Source: Microcystis aeruginosa FD4 (GTDB taxonomy: Bacteria > Cyanobacteriota > Cyanobacteriia > Cyanobacteriales > Microcystaceae). From it: DNA of 64,000 bases. Made by a program: the position numbers and the translations under genes. Of this stretch, positions 8,767-17,529 are shown one piece after another (positions within the stretch are counted from its first letter, which is position 1; every line of letters begins with the position of its first letter). Location: contig NZ_CP046973.1 of the NCBI RefSeq assembly GCF_009792235.1, positions 3,596,001 to 3,660,000 on the forward strand, in the 5' to 3' direction. Under the pieces are notes generated by a model, which was not told the origin of the DNA, searched no databases, and saw nothing but the letters and a program-made list of their open reading frames with translations.

Positions 8767-9231
8767 TTAAGCAAGATTGGCAGGAATTGCCCCTAGTTTT
8801 TGCAGTTGTTTTTCAATATTAGCCTTTAATTGGGTCCGGGAGATTTCTTTTCCCGTTTGAGCGGTGTGTGCATTTTCCAGAAAAATAATACTATCTACTC
8901 CTTCTAAGGCAAATAATTGAAATAAAAGATGGGTTACGGGAATCAGGAGCGTTGATAGGGTTGAATTGGGGGTATTTTGAGCAGATATGGCCATTTTTTC
9001 CGTAGCAAAAGCATAGATTACCCTTTTTTCCTGTTGTGGCTGCTGCCGATGAGCTAAGGTGGTTAGTAACCAATCACCTTGGCTATTCTGAACTACATAG
9101 TATTGTAAATGTTTTAACTGTCTAGCCATGGCCGCAAGGACGGGATTAACCGCTTCTTCCATGACCACGGTTGCCAGTCCGTAATTGACCGCTTCTCGAC
9201 TTAAAATATGCAGTTGTGCCTTTAATTTCAT
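8767..9231 (-). CDS. Conserved cyanobacterial-type hypothetical protein
   Basis: 154 residues, soluble, no signal peptide or clear motif. It begins MKLKAQLHILSREAVNYGLA and ends with a possible amphipathic helix (SRTQLKANIEKQLQKLG). A central hydrophobic strand-helix stretch (STLLIPVTHLLFQLFALEG, followed by VDSIIFLE) suggests an alpha/beta fold. The gene lies between a zinc-ribbon membrane protein and an ABC-2 permease on the same strand; gaps of about 65 nt allow co-transcription. I do not recognise the family. Confidence 0.55.
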   Translation of the reverse strand: MKLKAQLHILSREAVNYGLATVVMEEAVNPVLAAMARQLKHLQYYVVQNSQGDWLLTTLAHRQQPQQEKRVIYAFATEKMAISAQNTPNSTLSTLLIPVTHLLFQLFALEGVDSIIFLENAHTAQTGKEISRTQLKANIEKQLQKLGAIPANLA

Positions 9232-9295
9232 GGCTAATCATGTCTATAAACTAATCGATGGCGATCGCATTCATTCCTTGATTCGGCAACCCCAT

Positions 9296-10075
9296 TTAAA
9301 ATTGTCGTCGTGAAAAGATGAGGATGGAGATACCCAATAATAGACCAGTATAAACGAGACTGTAGAGGGCGTTAGCGATTAAGACATCAGCACTAGGGAG
9401 CAAACCATAAACGGCCTCGTTTCTAAAATTCAATCTCTCCAAATCTGGGAGAATTAGATAAATATTTTTAGTGATAGCGAGAATATTGGGATTTTTGCTG
9501 ATTATACCCAATTGGATCAGATCTTTGCTGATGTGACCCATTAGATAGACCCCAAAAGTCATTAGCGTGGCTAAAATCGAACTGGTAAATACCCCAAAAG
9601 CGATCGCCACGGCTGCGATGAGAATTAATTCCAAACCGAGATAGAAAACCGAGACAATCAGGGGTAAAGGTTGAAAAGATACTTTCATCCCCAGCAACAT
9701 CAGCAAGTAAATCACCAACATTACCCCCAACATCACCGCTAAAACCCCGGACAAACCCAAGTGTTTACCGAGGATAAATTCGGCCCGACTCAAGGGTTTG
9801 GGAATCAAAACTAAAATAGTTCTCTTGTCAATTTCCTGATTAATTAGCCCTGTACCCACAAAAACCGCGACAATTACCCCTAATAACCCGATAGCGGCTA
9901 ATCCCAAGTCAAGAAAGATTTTCTGATCGGTTCCCACCGCAATTTCTGGTAATAAACGCCAAGCGAAGGCCATCAACAAGGCAAAAAACCCGATCAAGTA
10001 AAGAATGCGATCGCGAATAACCTCGCGAAAACCATTAGCTGCGATCACCAAGATTCTCAGGATGCTGATACCCAT
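9296..10075 (-). CDS. ABC-2-type transporter permease
   Basis: 259 residues, six predicted membrane segments: an N-terminal one after ANGFREVIRDRILYLIG, then LGLAAIGLLGVIVAVFVG, a conserved cytoplasmic NQEIDKRTILVLIPKPLSRA, and four further helices. The E-I-x-x-R-T-I segment between helices 2 and 3 is typical for ABC-2 permeases of unknown substrate in cyanobacteria. No ATPase partner is adjacent, so it must use one encoded elsewhere. Substrate unknown. Confidence 0.75.
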   Translation of the reverse strand: MGISILRILVIAANGFREVIRDRILYLIGFFALLMAFAWRLLPEIAVGTDQKIFLDLGLAAIGLLGVIVAVFVGTGLINQEIDKRTILVLIPKPLSRAEFILGKHLGLSGVLAVMLGVMLVIYLLMLLGMKVSFQPLPLIVSVFYLGLELILIAAVAIAFGVFTSSILATLMTFGVYLMGHISKDLIQLGIISKNPNILAITKNIYLILPDLERLNFRNEAVYGLLPSADVLIANALYSLVYTGLLLGISILIFSRRQF

Positions 10076-10138
10076 AGCCTTTCATCAAAATAATATCCGT
10101 CTTTCCTTTTGAGATTACCCATTTCCGAGGCCAAAGTA

Positions 10139-10378
10139 GATCTACTCTAAAAATCAAAAATTGTCGTGGTTGGTTAGCAGTCCGTAGCGATAACTAGGTA
10201 GGGTCTGCTGAAAAAGTTTGTTGGTGGGGTTAGGAGTCAGGAGTCTCCGAGTCAGGAGTCAGGAGAATTAAGAATGAGCATTAATCAATTAAATGCTGTA
10301 TTTAAGAATTTTATGCAATTTTATGCCTATTTTTCTCATTTTTTAACTCTCAAAAATTAATTATGCAAGAACTCTAAT
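10139..10378. mobile_element. MITE related to the IS5-type element at 35.6 kb
   Basis: The right end (AATTAATTATGCAAGAACTC) is the inverse of the terminus of the IS at 35579-36797 (AGAACTCTTGCA). Most of the sequence aligns with the MITE at 62872-63053: both have AAAAATCAAAAATTGT near the left end, GGTTAGGAGTCAG, then CAGGAGAATTAAGAATGA and the AT-rich right part. This copy carries an extra ~55 bp at about 10170-10225 that includes TAGGGTCTGCTGAAAAAG, a terminus of another MITE family (see 41217). No ORF. Confidence 0.6.
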
Positions 10379-10382
10379 AAGT

Positions 10383-10961
10383 CTAGGATAAATTGATCTC
10401 TAATAACCCCGGTGGTGGCGCGATCTCGATGCGCGCTGCTTTCAGATCCACCAGTGGAACAATTTCTTTGACGAAGGGGACCAGGGCCCTGGCCCCTGAG
10501 TCGGAGGATGGACTTTTTTTCTTGACAGAGGCGAGATTTGCTTCTAGTTGCACTGCTAAAATGTCATTACCCGCCCACAAAATATCTACTACAACCCCGA
10601 TTTTTTCTCCTGTAAGGTGATGATAAACCTCTAATTTTACTAGCTCGCTGACATGATATTCATCCGCTTTTAGGTGAGGTCTTTCTAGTTTATTCGCCCA
10701 TAATTTATATCCGCGCAAAGCTTCGGCTTGTTCCCGATTTTCAACCCCCTCTAACTTGATAACATAAACATTTTTGCCCGGTAGCTCACGTCCCCTGAGC
10801 AGAGTAATTTCTTGGATTTCTCCCCCCTGGGTTCCTTGTATTCCCCTCATCCCTCGCTTCTGAAAACGTTCGGGAAAATCTGATACCGATAAAACTCGCA
10901 ATTCTCCCTCCAGTCCTTGGGGTGCTACTATTGTCCCAATTTCTAGCCAATTTTCTTCCAT
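10383..10961 (-). CDS. rimM: Ribosome maturation factor RimM
   Basis: 192 residues, the usual length plus a small insertion. The N-terminal RimM domain starts LEIGTIVAPQGLEGELRVLS; the PRC-barrel part is recognised from DEYHVSELVKLEVYHHLTGE and the C-terminal VPFVKEIVPLVDLKAARIEI. RimM binds ribosomal protein S19 and helps mature the 30S head. An insertion of about 12 Lys/Ser-rich residues (VKKKSPSSDSGARA) sits in the barrel loop, as in other cyanobacterial forms. It is a single gene with a MITE directly at its 3' end, 5 nt after the stop. Confidence 0.9.
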   Translation of the reverse strand: MEENWLEIGTIVAPQGLEGELRVLSVSDFPERFQKRGMRGIQGTQGGEIQEITLLRGRELPGKNVYVIKLEGVENREQAEALRGYKLWANKLERPHLKADEYHVSELVKLEVYHHLTGEKIGVVVDILWAGNDILAVQLEANLASVKKKSPSSDSGARALVPFVKEIVPLVDLKAARIEIAPPPGLLEINLS

Positions 10962-11033
10962 TGTCTTGACATTTTTTGCTATAGCTTTCCCTAGTATATA
11001 GCCTTTTTTGTCTCGCTCCTAGATTTTAAAAGT

Positions 11034-11160
11034 CTTGGTAAGTTGACACTCCCCGAAGCACTCATGGGAGGGATTCTCGAAGCTCATCACTGCGCTTTCT
11101 GGTTTCCCCTACTCACGTCTTACACGATTAGGTCCTATCCGAACCTACTAGAATATCACT
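11034..11160 (-). mobile_element. Probable right-end relic of an IS200/IS605 (tnpB) element
   Basis: Read on the minus strand, this stretch goes from GTAAGACGTGAGTAGGGGAA through GAGCTTCGAGAATCCCTCCC to a short hairpin (CTCCC...GGGAG) and GTGTCAAC. That order, ending in a hairpin next to a GTCAA-type end, resembles the 3' part of tnpB elements, the region that encodes the omega RNA. No tnpB reading frame remains. Recognition is from general pattern only. Confidence 0.35.
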
Positions 11161-11166
11161 TGTTAT

Positions 11167-11452
11167 CTAGGGCTTGCTGAAAATTACTGGAAGCCTTACT
11201 AGAAAACGGTTTCGGCACTTTTTTAGCCCAAAAAAGTGCCAGAAACAAAGGTTGAGAAATCGATCCGAGGGACTCAAAACCCTTGCACTTTCGCTCTTCG
11301 ATTTCCAAGGGTTCCGCTTCCAGACCTGCGAGGTCATTCTGTTATTCTGACTTCCCCTCCCGACTCGGAGACTCGGAGACTCGGAGACTCGGAGACTCGG
11401 AGACTCGGAGACTCCTAACCCCACCAATAAACTTTTTGCCGCAAACCCTATC
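11167..11452. mobile_element. MITE-like element with an internal 8-bp tandem repeat
   Basis: Imperfect terminal inverted repeats: AGGGCTTGCTGAAAAT at the left and, on the opposite strand of the right end, AGGGTTTGCGGCAAAAA. Inside lie a short palindrome (GGCACTTTTTTAGCCCAAAAAAGTGCC region) and six copies of ACTCGGAG at about 11363-11413. Its right end resembles 10201-10250 in inverse orientation. It contains no credible gene. Confidence 0.5.
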
Positions 11453-11753
11453 TAGTTGTCCACTCGTGGATAGCTCTCCCAGCGTTTTGGTCTTTCAACC
11501 AAGATTCGGGTATACCCTACCCTATCTGCTACGGCAAAATGTTTTTAGTTTATTTCAGTCTAGGAAAAGACTTACTCCCCTGTTTTAAGAGTTTTCGGGT
11601 GGCTCTTGTCTTCTTTTTTCTCCTCAAAAGTGCCGTACTATTGCAACGGGATTTTCCCCTCGGTGAGCGGCATTTCAACCTATTGACTCTTAGATTTTAA
11701 CACAACTGTTTAGAGTTGTGCTTCGTGTCACTGAGCCTGTCGAAGTGCTGTTC

Positions 11754-11876
11754 TATAGAGTCCATTTGGTATCTTTCCCAAAATCCTTACCCAGTATGGA
11801 TTAGAGCGAATTAGCCAAAATACCTGTAATTCTTACCCGTGAAGCGTCACAAGAGAGATACCAAATAGGTTCTATA
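11754..11876. mobile_element. 123-bp MITE candidate with 24-bp terminal inverted repeats
   Basis: The left end TATAGAGTCCATTTGGTATC and the inverse of the right end TATAGAACCTATTTGGTATC match at 20 of 24 positions when extended. The interior is short and noncoding. It lies just downstream of tRNA-Leu. The flanking CACTGAGCCTGTCGAAGTG (11729-11747) is a common inter-kingdom style short palindrome and is not part of the element. Confidence 0.55.
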
Positions 11877-11932
11877 TACCTCTGCCGATGGGTGAAAAGG
11901 GCAATCCTCGTCAGAGCGCAGATAAAAGTTTA

Positions 11933-12014
11933 TGCGGATGGCGAGACTCGAACTCGCAAGGCGTAAGCCACACGCCCCTCAAACGTGCGTGTCTACCAGT
12001 TCCACCACATCCGC
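11933..12014 (-). tRNA. tRNA-Leu (anticodon GAG)
   Basis: On the minus strand the gene starts GCGGATGTGGTGGAACTGG at 12014. Acceptor stem GCGGATG pairs with CATCCGC; the anticodon stem CACGT/GCGTG closes the loop TTGAGGG with anticodon GAG; a long variable arm (GTGGCTTACGCC) marks a class II tRNA; the T arm is GCGAGTTCGAGTCTCGC. Discriminator A at 11933; no CCA is encoded (TAA follows). It decodes CUC/CUU leucine codons. Confidence 0.95.
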
Positions 12015-12068
12015 TTGATTTTAGCTCAACCATTATAGCACAGAAAAACAATAATCTGCAAGCAACTT

Positions 12069-12749
12069 TTAAAAATTACTGCCGCACAACTTTCGCGCCA
12101 CCTGAGTTAGCACGGATAAACCTTTTAGGGAACCTTGAATCAAATGGAAGGCCGGGATGGGACGGGTTAACATTTGTCGAGCTAGGGGCAATGGTAGCAA
12201 ATGACCTTGATTATCAATTGCCGGGGCTAAATCGGGTAAATCCTCTGTCACCTCATCGCTAATCACGCGCACAATTGCCACTTTTTGCCCCCGTAAAGCC
12301 GCTAAAATCCTTGCTCCTTCCATATCTACCACCTCATAGCCCCCCTGTCCTAAACGTCGTTTTTCCTCGGATCGGCTAATCAGGCGATCGCTGGTTAAAC
12401 CTTTGACGAGACTATATCCGGTTAATTGGGCGATTTCTGCGGTTATTTCTGGTCCACACCGCCAATAATCCCCCTTTTCTGTGCCACAACCTTGACAGAT
12501 TACCCCATCTCCGACTCGATAGCGATCGCTAAGACTGCCCGCTAATCCCAGTAGCACAATTTTTCCTGTGAACTTATTAAGAAATTCTAGAGATTGCCCA
12601 GAGACTGGGGAACTGTCGAGGAATTCTGGAGCGCCAAGGTTAATCGGGATAATTTGCGGGGCTAAATCGCCGATTTTCCTTAATCCTCGACGGATTGAGC
12701 TATGCTCGGCCCCCCGGGGAACGAGAATAATATCTTCAGGTGTGAGCAT
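12069..12749 (-). CDS. Phosphorylase-superfamily (PNP/UDP-like) protein
   Basis: 226 residues. The fold is indicated by KIVLLGLAGSLSDRYRVGD (the glycine-rich strand-loop of nucleoside phosphorylases) and by YEVVDMEGARILAAL, where V-x-M-E-x-A is the nucleoside-binding motif found in MTA/SAH nucleosidases. Length fits that family. Some members act in hopanoid side-chain metabolism; the substrate cannot be decided here. It lies 55 nt from tRNA-Leu on the same strand and is divergent from the ABC ATPase gene. Confidence 0.7.
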   Translation of the reverse strand: MLTPEDIILVPRGAEHSSIRRGLRKIGDLAPQIIPINLGAPEFLDSSPVSGQSLEFLNKFTGKIVLLGLAGSLSDRYRVGDGVICQGCGTEKGDYWRCGPEITAEIAQLTGYSLVKGLTSDRLISRSEEKRRLGQGGYEVVDMEGARILAALRGQKVAIVRVISDEVTEDLPDLAPAIDNQGHLLPLPLARQMLTRPIPAFHLIQGSLKGLSVLTQVARKLCGSNF

Positions 12750-12872
12750 GAAATTTTTGAGAAAGTTTCCTAATTAGTCCATTGAGATGTTATAAACAAT
12801 AATAGTGAACTAATTAGGAATAATTCTTAAGTAAATGGCCCCGCCACTGACTGGGCGATTGTCTTTCTCACC

Positions 12873-13928
12873 ATGAAAAAGTCTGTCATTCTGCGTTTAT
12901 CCGAGGTTAACAAGCGTTTTCCCGCTTCTCCTACTCTAGCTGTCGATAATATCAGTTTTAGTTTAACAGAGGGCGAAATTCTCGGATTATTAGGACCTTC
13001 GGGCTGCGGTAAAACCACTCTACTCCGGATGATTGCGGGATTTGAAAAACCATCTCAAGGAGTGATTGAATTGGGAGGGCGAATAGTTGCCGACGAAAAA
13101 ACCTTTATTCCCCCAGAAAAACGCAATACGGGCATGGTTTTTCAGGATTACGCTCTTTTTCCCCATTTAACCATTGCTGACAATATCGCCTTCGGGTTAA
13201 AAAATTCTGGGGAGAAATTATCGAGCAAAGCTATTAACGCTAGGGTGGCGGAAACTTTGGATTTAGTCGGACTGCAAGGACTAGAAAAACGTTATCCCCA
13301 TCAGCTATCGGGAGGACAACAGCAAAGAGTCGCCCTCGCCCGCGCTTTAGCCCCAAAACCCTCTTTAATCCTCTTAGATGAACCTTTAAGTAATCTCGAT
13401 GTGCAGGTACGGCAACGGTTACGGCACGAGATCCGTCATATCCTGAAAGCAACCGGTATCTCGGCCATTTTTGTCACCCACGACCGGGAGGAAGCAATGG
13501 TGATCAGTGACACAATTGCGGTCCTTTGTCAAGGAAAATTAGAACAAATTAACAATCCCGAAGAAATTTATAGTCATCCGGCCTCGCGATTCGTGGCTGA
13601 GTTTGTCACCCAAGCTAACTTTCTCCCCGCTAGACGGGAGGGGGAACAATGGCAAACCGAGATAGGAGTCTGGGAAATTCCCGACGGTCAAGATTTGGAC
13701 AAAGGGGAATTGATGCTGAGAGAGGAAGATGTCAAAATTAAATCGGATGAGACGGGAGATCTGGTTATTTGCGATCGCCAATTTTTGGGGCGGGAATACC
13801 GTTATTGTCTGCTAACGGCCACCGGCAGCCAAATCCACGCTAGAACAACGATTAACACCCAATTAGACATCGGTACAAAGGTAAAACTATCGATTATTCC
13901 CGATAGCGTTCGTGTGTTTGCCGACTGA
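12873..13928 (+). CDS. ABC transporter ATPase, Fe3+/FbpC-type
   Basis: 351 residues with all nucleotide-binding motifs: Walker A GPSGCGKTT (41-49), Q-loop FQDYALFPH, signature LSGGQQQRVALARALA (145-160), Walker B LILLDEP (165-171), H-loop FVTHDREEA. A C-terminal TOBE-like regulatory domain follows from about residue 245. The ATPase is closest in style to FbpC/FutC and PotA-type import ATPases; iron import is the best guess. No permease or binding protein is adjacent, unusual for this class but common in cyanobacteria, where fut genes are scattered. Confidence 0.8.
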   Translation: MKKSVILRLSEVNKRFPASPTLAVDNISFSLTEGEILGLLGPSGCGKTTLLRMIAGFEKPSQGVIELGGRIVADEKTFIPPEKRNTGMVFQDYALFPHLTIADNIAFGLKNSGEKLSSKAINARVAETLDLVGLQGLEKRYPHQLSGGQQQRVALARALAPKPSLILLDEPLSNLDVQVRQRLRHEIRHILKATGISAIFVTHDREEAMVISDTIAVLCQGKLEQINNPEEIYSHPASRFVAEFVTQANFLPARREGEQWQTEIGVWEIPDGQDLDKGELMLREEDVKIKSDETGDLVICDRQFLGREYRYCLLTATGSQIHARTTINTQLDIGTKVKLSIIPDSVRVFAD

Positions 13929-13954
13929 TAACTGATACTAAATCCTGTTTAAGG

Positions 13955-14093
13955 GGTGTAGGGTGTAGGGTGTGGGGTGTAGGGAAGTGGGGTATGGGGT
14001 ATGGGGTGTGGGGAAGTGGGGTGTGGGGAGCTTTTTCAGTAAACAGTAAACTAAAAACTCACATCTGATAACTGATAACTGATAACTGATGCA
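13955..14093. repeat. Intergenic low-complexity arrays
   Basis: GGGTGTAGGGTGTGGGG units (13958-14030) and CTGATAACTGATAACTGAT units (about 14065-14092) fill the gap between the convergent ABC ATPase and rimK. Just before them, ATACTAAATCCTGTTTAA (13936-13953) recurs at 23519 and in inverse form near 54564. Confidence 0.85.
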
Positions 14094-14103
14094 AGGCTGA
14101 CGG

Positions 14104-15009
14104 CTAATATTGATATCGATCGCGATTGAGGACTAGGGTGGCATTTTTAGCGACAAAATCAATAATTTTTTTAGCCACATCCACACCAGTGGCCGCTTCT
14201 ATTCCTTCCAAACCGGGAGAGGAATTGACCTCGATAACCACAGGTCCGTGATTGGACCGTAATAAGTCCACACCCGCAACCCGTAAACCCATGGCTTTAG
14301 TGGCCCGTATAGCCGTACTGCGTTCCTCTGGGGTTAATTTTATCTTTTCTGCTTTGCCACCGCGGTGAAGATTAGAACGAAAATCCCCTTCGGCCCCCTG
14401 TCGCTTCATCGAGGCTACCACTTTTCCATCGATGACAAAACAGCGCAGATCTGCCCCACTGGCCTCTTTAATATACTCTTGTACTAGAATATTAGCCTCT
14501 AATTGCCGAAAAGCTTCAATAACTGACTTGGCTGCTTGGTCGGTTTCCGCTAAGACTACCCCAATACCTTGGGTTCCCTCTAATAATTTAATCACTAGAG
14601 GGGTGCCGCCGACGGTTTCGATTAAACCATCGATATCTTGAGTTGCGTGAGCAATTCCCGTCACTGGTAGGCCTATCCCTTCCCGAGCGAGGATTTGCAG
14701 ACAACGCAATTTATCCCGCGACCGGGAAATTGCTTGCGAGTCGTTGGTAGTAAAAACATTCATCACCTCGAATTGTCGGACGACTGCGGTTCCATAGAAG
14801 GTTTTTGAGGCGGCAATACGGGGGATAATCGCATCGAAACTCTCTAAGGGTTTACCGTTATAGACAACCGTGGGTTTATGGGAGGTGATGTTCATGTAAC
14901 AGCGCAAATAATTGATCACTCGTACCTCATGACCTTGAGCTTCTCCCGCTTCTTTCAGTCGCTTGGTGGAATAAAGAGAAGCATCTTGCGATAAAATAGC
15001 GATTTTCAT
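14104..15009 (-). CDS. rimK: RimK-family ATP-grasp ligase
   Basis: 301 residues, same length as Escherichia coli RimK. It starts MKIAILSQDASLYSTKRL; ATP-grasp features include KLLEGTQGIGVVLAET (glycine-rich loop), ILVQEYIKEASGADLRCFVI, and VVIEVNSSPGLEGIE (metal-binding Glu/Asn). RimK adds glutamate residues to the C-terminus of ribosomal protein S6 and can make poly-alpha-glutamate. Single gene; the 325 bp upstream hold no gene. Substrate in cyanobacteria is inferred by homology only. Confidence 0.87.
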   Translation of the reverse strand: MKIAILSQDASLYSTKRLKEAGEAQGHEVRVINYLRCYMNITSHKPTVVYNGKPLESFDAIIPRIAASKTFYGTAVVRQFEVMNVFTTNDSQAISRSRDKLRCLQILAREGIGLPVTGIAHATQDIDGLIETVGGTPLVIKLLEGTQGIGVVLAETDQAAKSVIEAFRQLEANILVQEYIKEASGADLRCFVIDGKVVASMKRQGAEGDFRSNLHRGGKAEKIKLTPEERSTAIRATKAMGLRVAGVDLLRSNHGPVVIEVNSSPGLEGIEAATGVDVAKKIIDFVAKNATLVLNRDRYQY

Positions 15010-15333
15010 AAACTTTCGCTTAAATATTGCTTTTACAACTGAATAGCTCCTTATTTCCCCATATTGACTTTTTTTGCTGGCAACTCATAAAATTTCTGTT
15101 CTCGATCGAAGTCCATCGATTATTATGGCGCTGACAGTTCCCTTTGAACAGTTGGGTTAAATGAAAAGTAAAAAAAATCAAGCTTCGGACTAGATTTGTT
15201 TTTGTCGTCAGGCTCAGTTTAAGTTGAAGGAGCAAAGGGAAAAAATGTCAATTAATGAATACAATTCTGTTACGGTTTTGCTCTTAGGGATGATCGATCG
15301 GTTAGAATGATAAGGCGATCAACGATAATAATT
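15010..15333. other. Intergenic region between divergent rimK and rlmN
   Basis: AT-rich, without repeats of the common arrays and without a credible reading frame. It must contain both divergent promoters; I see no sequence strong enough to call either. Confidence 0.6.
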
Positions 15334-16347
15334 ATGACTTTACTAGCGAAATCTTTAGAGGAACTGACCGACTGGGTAAAAGACCAAGGACAACCCGCTT
15401 ATCGGGGTAAACAATTACACCAATGGCTATATGAAAAAGGAGTGCATTCTTTGGCGGATATTTCTGTATTTCCGCAAGAATGGCGCACAAAGGTAGCAGA
15501 CTATCCTATCGGTCGTTCCCTTATACATTATCGCAGTGTAGCACCCGATCGCACTCGTAAATATCTGCTAAAACTAGCGGATGGTTTAATTATCGAAGCG
15601 GTGGGAATTCCTAGTGAAAAAAGATTGACAGTCTGTGTTTCTTCCCAAGTGGGTTGCCCGATGAACTGTGATTTTTGTGCCACGGGAAAAGGGGGTTTTA
15701 CTCGTAATTTAAAAGCTTATGAAATCGTTGACCAAGTGTTAACAGTACAGGAGGATTTTCAGCAGCGAGTTAGTCATGTGGTATTTATGGGGATGGGGGA
15801 ACCTTTATTAAATATCCCTGAAGTGGTGACAGCGATTCATTGCCTTAATAAAGATGTGGGTATCGGTCAGCGTTGTTTAACGATTTCTACCGTGGGATTA
15901 CCCCATAAAATCAAGCAACTAGCGGAACATAATTTACAAGTAACTTTTGCCGTTAGTCTCCATGCTTCTAATCAACAAGTTCGAGCTAAATTAATCCCCA
16001 GTGCCGATCATTATACCCTAAGTGATTTGATCCAAGACTGTCAAGAATACGTTCAAATCACAGGACGAAGGGTGACATTTGAATACATTCTTTTAGCGGG
16101 AGTAAATGATTTACCCGAACACGCCAGGGAATTAGTTAAACTGGTGAAAGGGTTTCAATCTCACGTCAATTTAATCCCCTATAATCCTATTCAAGAGGTG
16201 GATTATCAACGGCCTGATGAAAAGAGAATTAAGGCTTTTAAAACTATTTTAGAACAGGAAAAAGTCGCCGTTACTGTCCGTTATTCGAGAGGTTTAGCGA
16301 CCGATGCGGCCTGTGGACAATTGCGATCGAGCATCATGGTCAAATAA
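15334..16347 (+). CDS. rlmN: 23S rRNA (adenine-2503-C2)-methyltransferase RlmN
   Basis: 337 residues from the ATG at 15334; an ATG at 15307 is in frame but adds a poor extension. The radical-SAM cluster motif CPMNCDFC (Cys108, 112, 115) and the conserved Cys327 in TDAACGQLR, which carries the methyl group in RlmN, are present. N-terminal RlmN domain: LEELTDWVKDQGQPAYRGKQ. It methylates C2 of A2503 in 23S rRNA and A37 of some tRNAs. Its last 165 bp are repeated, broken, at 17527. Confidence 0.92.
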   Translation: MTLLAKSLEELTDWVKDQGQPAYRGKQLHQWLYEKGVHSLADISVFPQEWRTKVADYPIGRSLIHYRSVAPDRTRKYLLKLADGLIIEAVGIPSEKRLTVCVSSQVGCPMNCDFCATGKGGFTRNLKAYEIVDQVLTVQEDFQQRVSHVVFMGMGEPLLNIPEVVTAIHCLNKDVGIGQRCLTISTVGLPHKIKQLAEHNLQVTFAVSLHASNQQVRAKLIPSADHYTLSDLIQDCQEYVQITGRRVTFEYILLAGVNDLPEHARELVKLVKGFQSHVNLIPYNPIQEVDYQRPDEKRIKAFKTILEQEKVAVTVRYSRGLATDAACGQLRSSIMVK

Positions 16348-16380
16348 ACTTAATTTGTTCACTACTCTACCATCAGTTTT

Positions 16381-16405
16381 CTCTGTTATAATTGGAGTAA
16401 CAGAG
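16381..16405. other. Palindrome containing a TATAAT box
   Basis: CTCTGTTA and TAACAGAG (8 bp each, perfect) flank TAATTGGAG; the left arm plus loop contain TATAAT. It sits 34 nt past the rlmN stop. It lacks a following T-run, so it may be an operator over a promoter for the secreted-protein gene at 16629 rather than a terminator. Function is inference. Confidence 0.35.
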
Positions 16406-16628
16406 GAGTGTTGGTTGTGTTGTTTGTTAATAATTGTAAAATTTAATCAAGATCGGGATGGTTATCGGGTAACACCTCAACAGTAGGGCAAATAACTGTT
16501 AAGTGTGCTTCTTTAACTAGCGGTTTTGGTTGTCCTGTTGCGGAATTTTTTCAGAGAAGTAAATTTTAGTATTTGTAGCCACAGCAACTCGACTATTGGT
16601 AATTTCTTCGAGTTCGGGGGTAAGGATC

Positions 16629-17189
16629 ATGAAGGGTAAAATATTAGCAATTGCAGCTTTAGGAACTTTAGCGGTTTTTAATTGTTTTCCTCGGATAGCT
16701 TATAGTCAACCGCTACTCGTTAGCAAAGAATCAACCACACCCACCTCGATCATAATTGATGATGATGAGATGGCACAACTTCCCATGCCTGTTCGTCAAG
16801 GGTTGGAACTGTATCTAGCGGGCAATACTGGTGGTGCAGTTGATGTGTGGGCAGATAACGGAATTAAATTCGCCAAGGATCATGAGGATTTTTTTGAATC
16901 AGCTGAACAAGCTAGAAGTGAAGTCCAAGGCTGGGAGGAATTCCGTTTGAAAATGAAAAAAATTCTCAAACAATACACTCAAGCTAGTGGACCTTGTAAA
17001 CAATCTATTTTCCTGCAAGAAATTATCTATCCCCAGAGTAAGTTTTTAAGACGTTTTTTCCTGAAACTTCGCCACGAACAAGATTCTTTGTTTGTAGAGT
17101 TTATCACTTTACAGACCCCTAAAGGAGTGTACATTATCCACATTCACTTTGATCCAGACCTGCGAGAAATCATCAGGGATGATAAGTAG
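16629..17189 (+). CDS. Secreted or periplasmic protein of unknown function
   Basis: 186 residues from ATG 16629, chosen because GGGGGTAAGG lies a few nt upstream. A signal peptide is clear: MKGKILAIAALGTLAVF, then a small-residue region ending AYSQ. The mature part is acidic then basic, with FRLKMKKILKQYTQ and a C-terminal beta-rich region (SLFVEFITLQTPKGVYIIHI). An unpaired Cys occurs in GPCKQSI. I do not recognise the family; the tail resembles small periplasmic folds related to DUF3887/NTF2-like proteins only loosely. Confidence 0.6.
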   Translation: MKGKILAIAALGTLAVFNCFPRIAYSQPLLVSKESTTPTSIIIDDDEMAQLPMPVRQGLELYLAGNTGGAVDVWADNGIKFAKDHEDFFESAEQARSEVQGWEEFRLKMKKILKQYTQASGPCKQSIFLQEIIYPQSKFLRRFFLKLRHEQDSLFVEFITLQTPKGVYIIHIHFDPDLREIIRDDK

Positions 17190-17277
17190 TACAACATCAA
17201 TCGACTACACTAGATCAAGGTGGTGGCGTGGCGACTTATCAGCCGGCTTATCTTCAAACAATTAACAGCGATCACTT

Positions 17278-17529
17278 AAGGGACTTGCGTAGGAATAATA
17301 TCCCAGCTTTGAAAATCGCTCTGTAGAAGAACCAGACCAGCCAGATGGCAGATTATCAAAGCGCAAGTCCCTAACATCTCGAAGGCTCTCCCCCTACTTA
17401 GGGTGATCAGCAAACCCCCTCCGCGCGGAGGGCGCAAGCATTGCGCCCCGACAGTAACGGATTTTGTCCACAATGTAGGGGCGAACTGCGTTCGCCCAAA
17501 AGGTACATTATCAAAGCGCAAGTCCCTAA
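17278..17529. repeat. Insertion-like block of hairpins bounded by GGGACTTGCG repeats
   Basis: GGGACTTGCG (17280-17289) is inverted as CGCAAGTCCC at 17362-17371 and 17517-17526; the latter two sit in a longer direct repeat (ATTATCAAAGCGCAAGTCCC, 155 bp apart). Between them are strong hairpins: CCCTCCGCGCGGAGGG, GGGCGCAAGCATTGCGCCC and GGGCGAACTGCGTTCGCCC (17479-17497). The last belongs to a hairpin type common between genes in cyanobacteria. No gene. Confidence 0.6.

Noticed and set aside
11888..12262. 124-codon frame across tRNA-Leu
   Set aside because: It runs antisense through the tRNA and into the phosphorylase gene; shadow frame.
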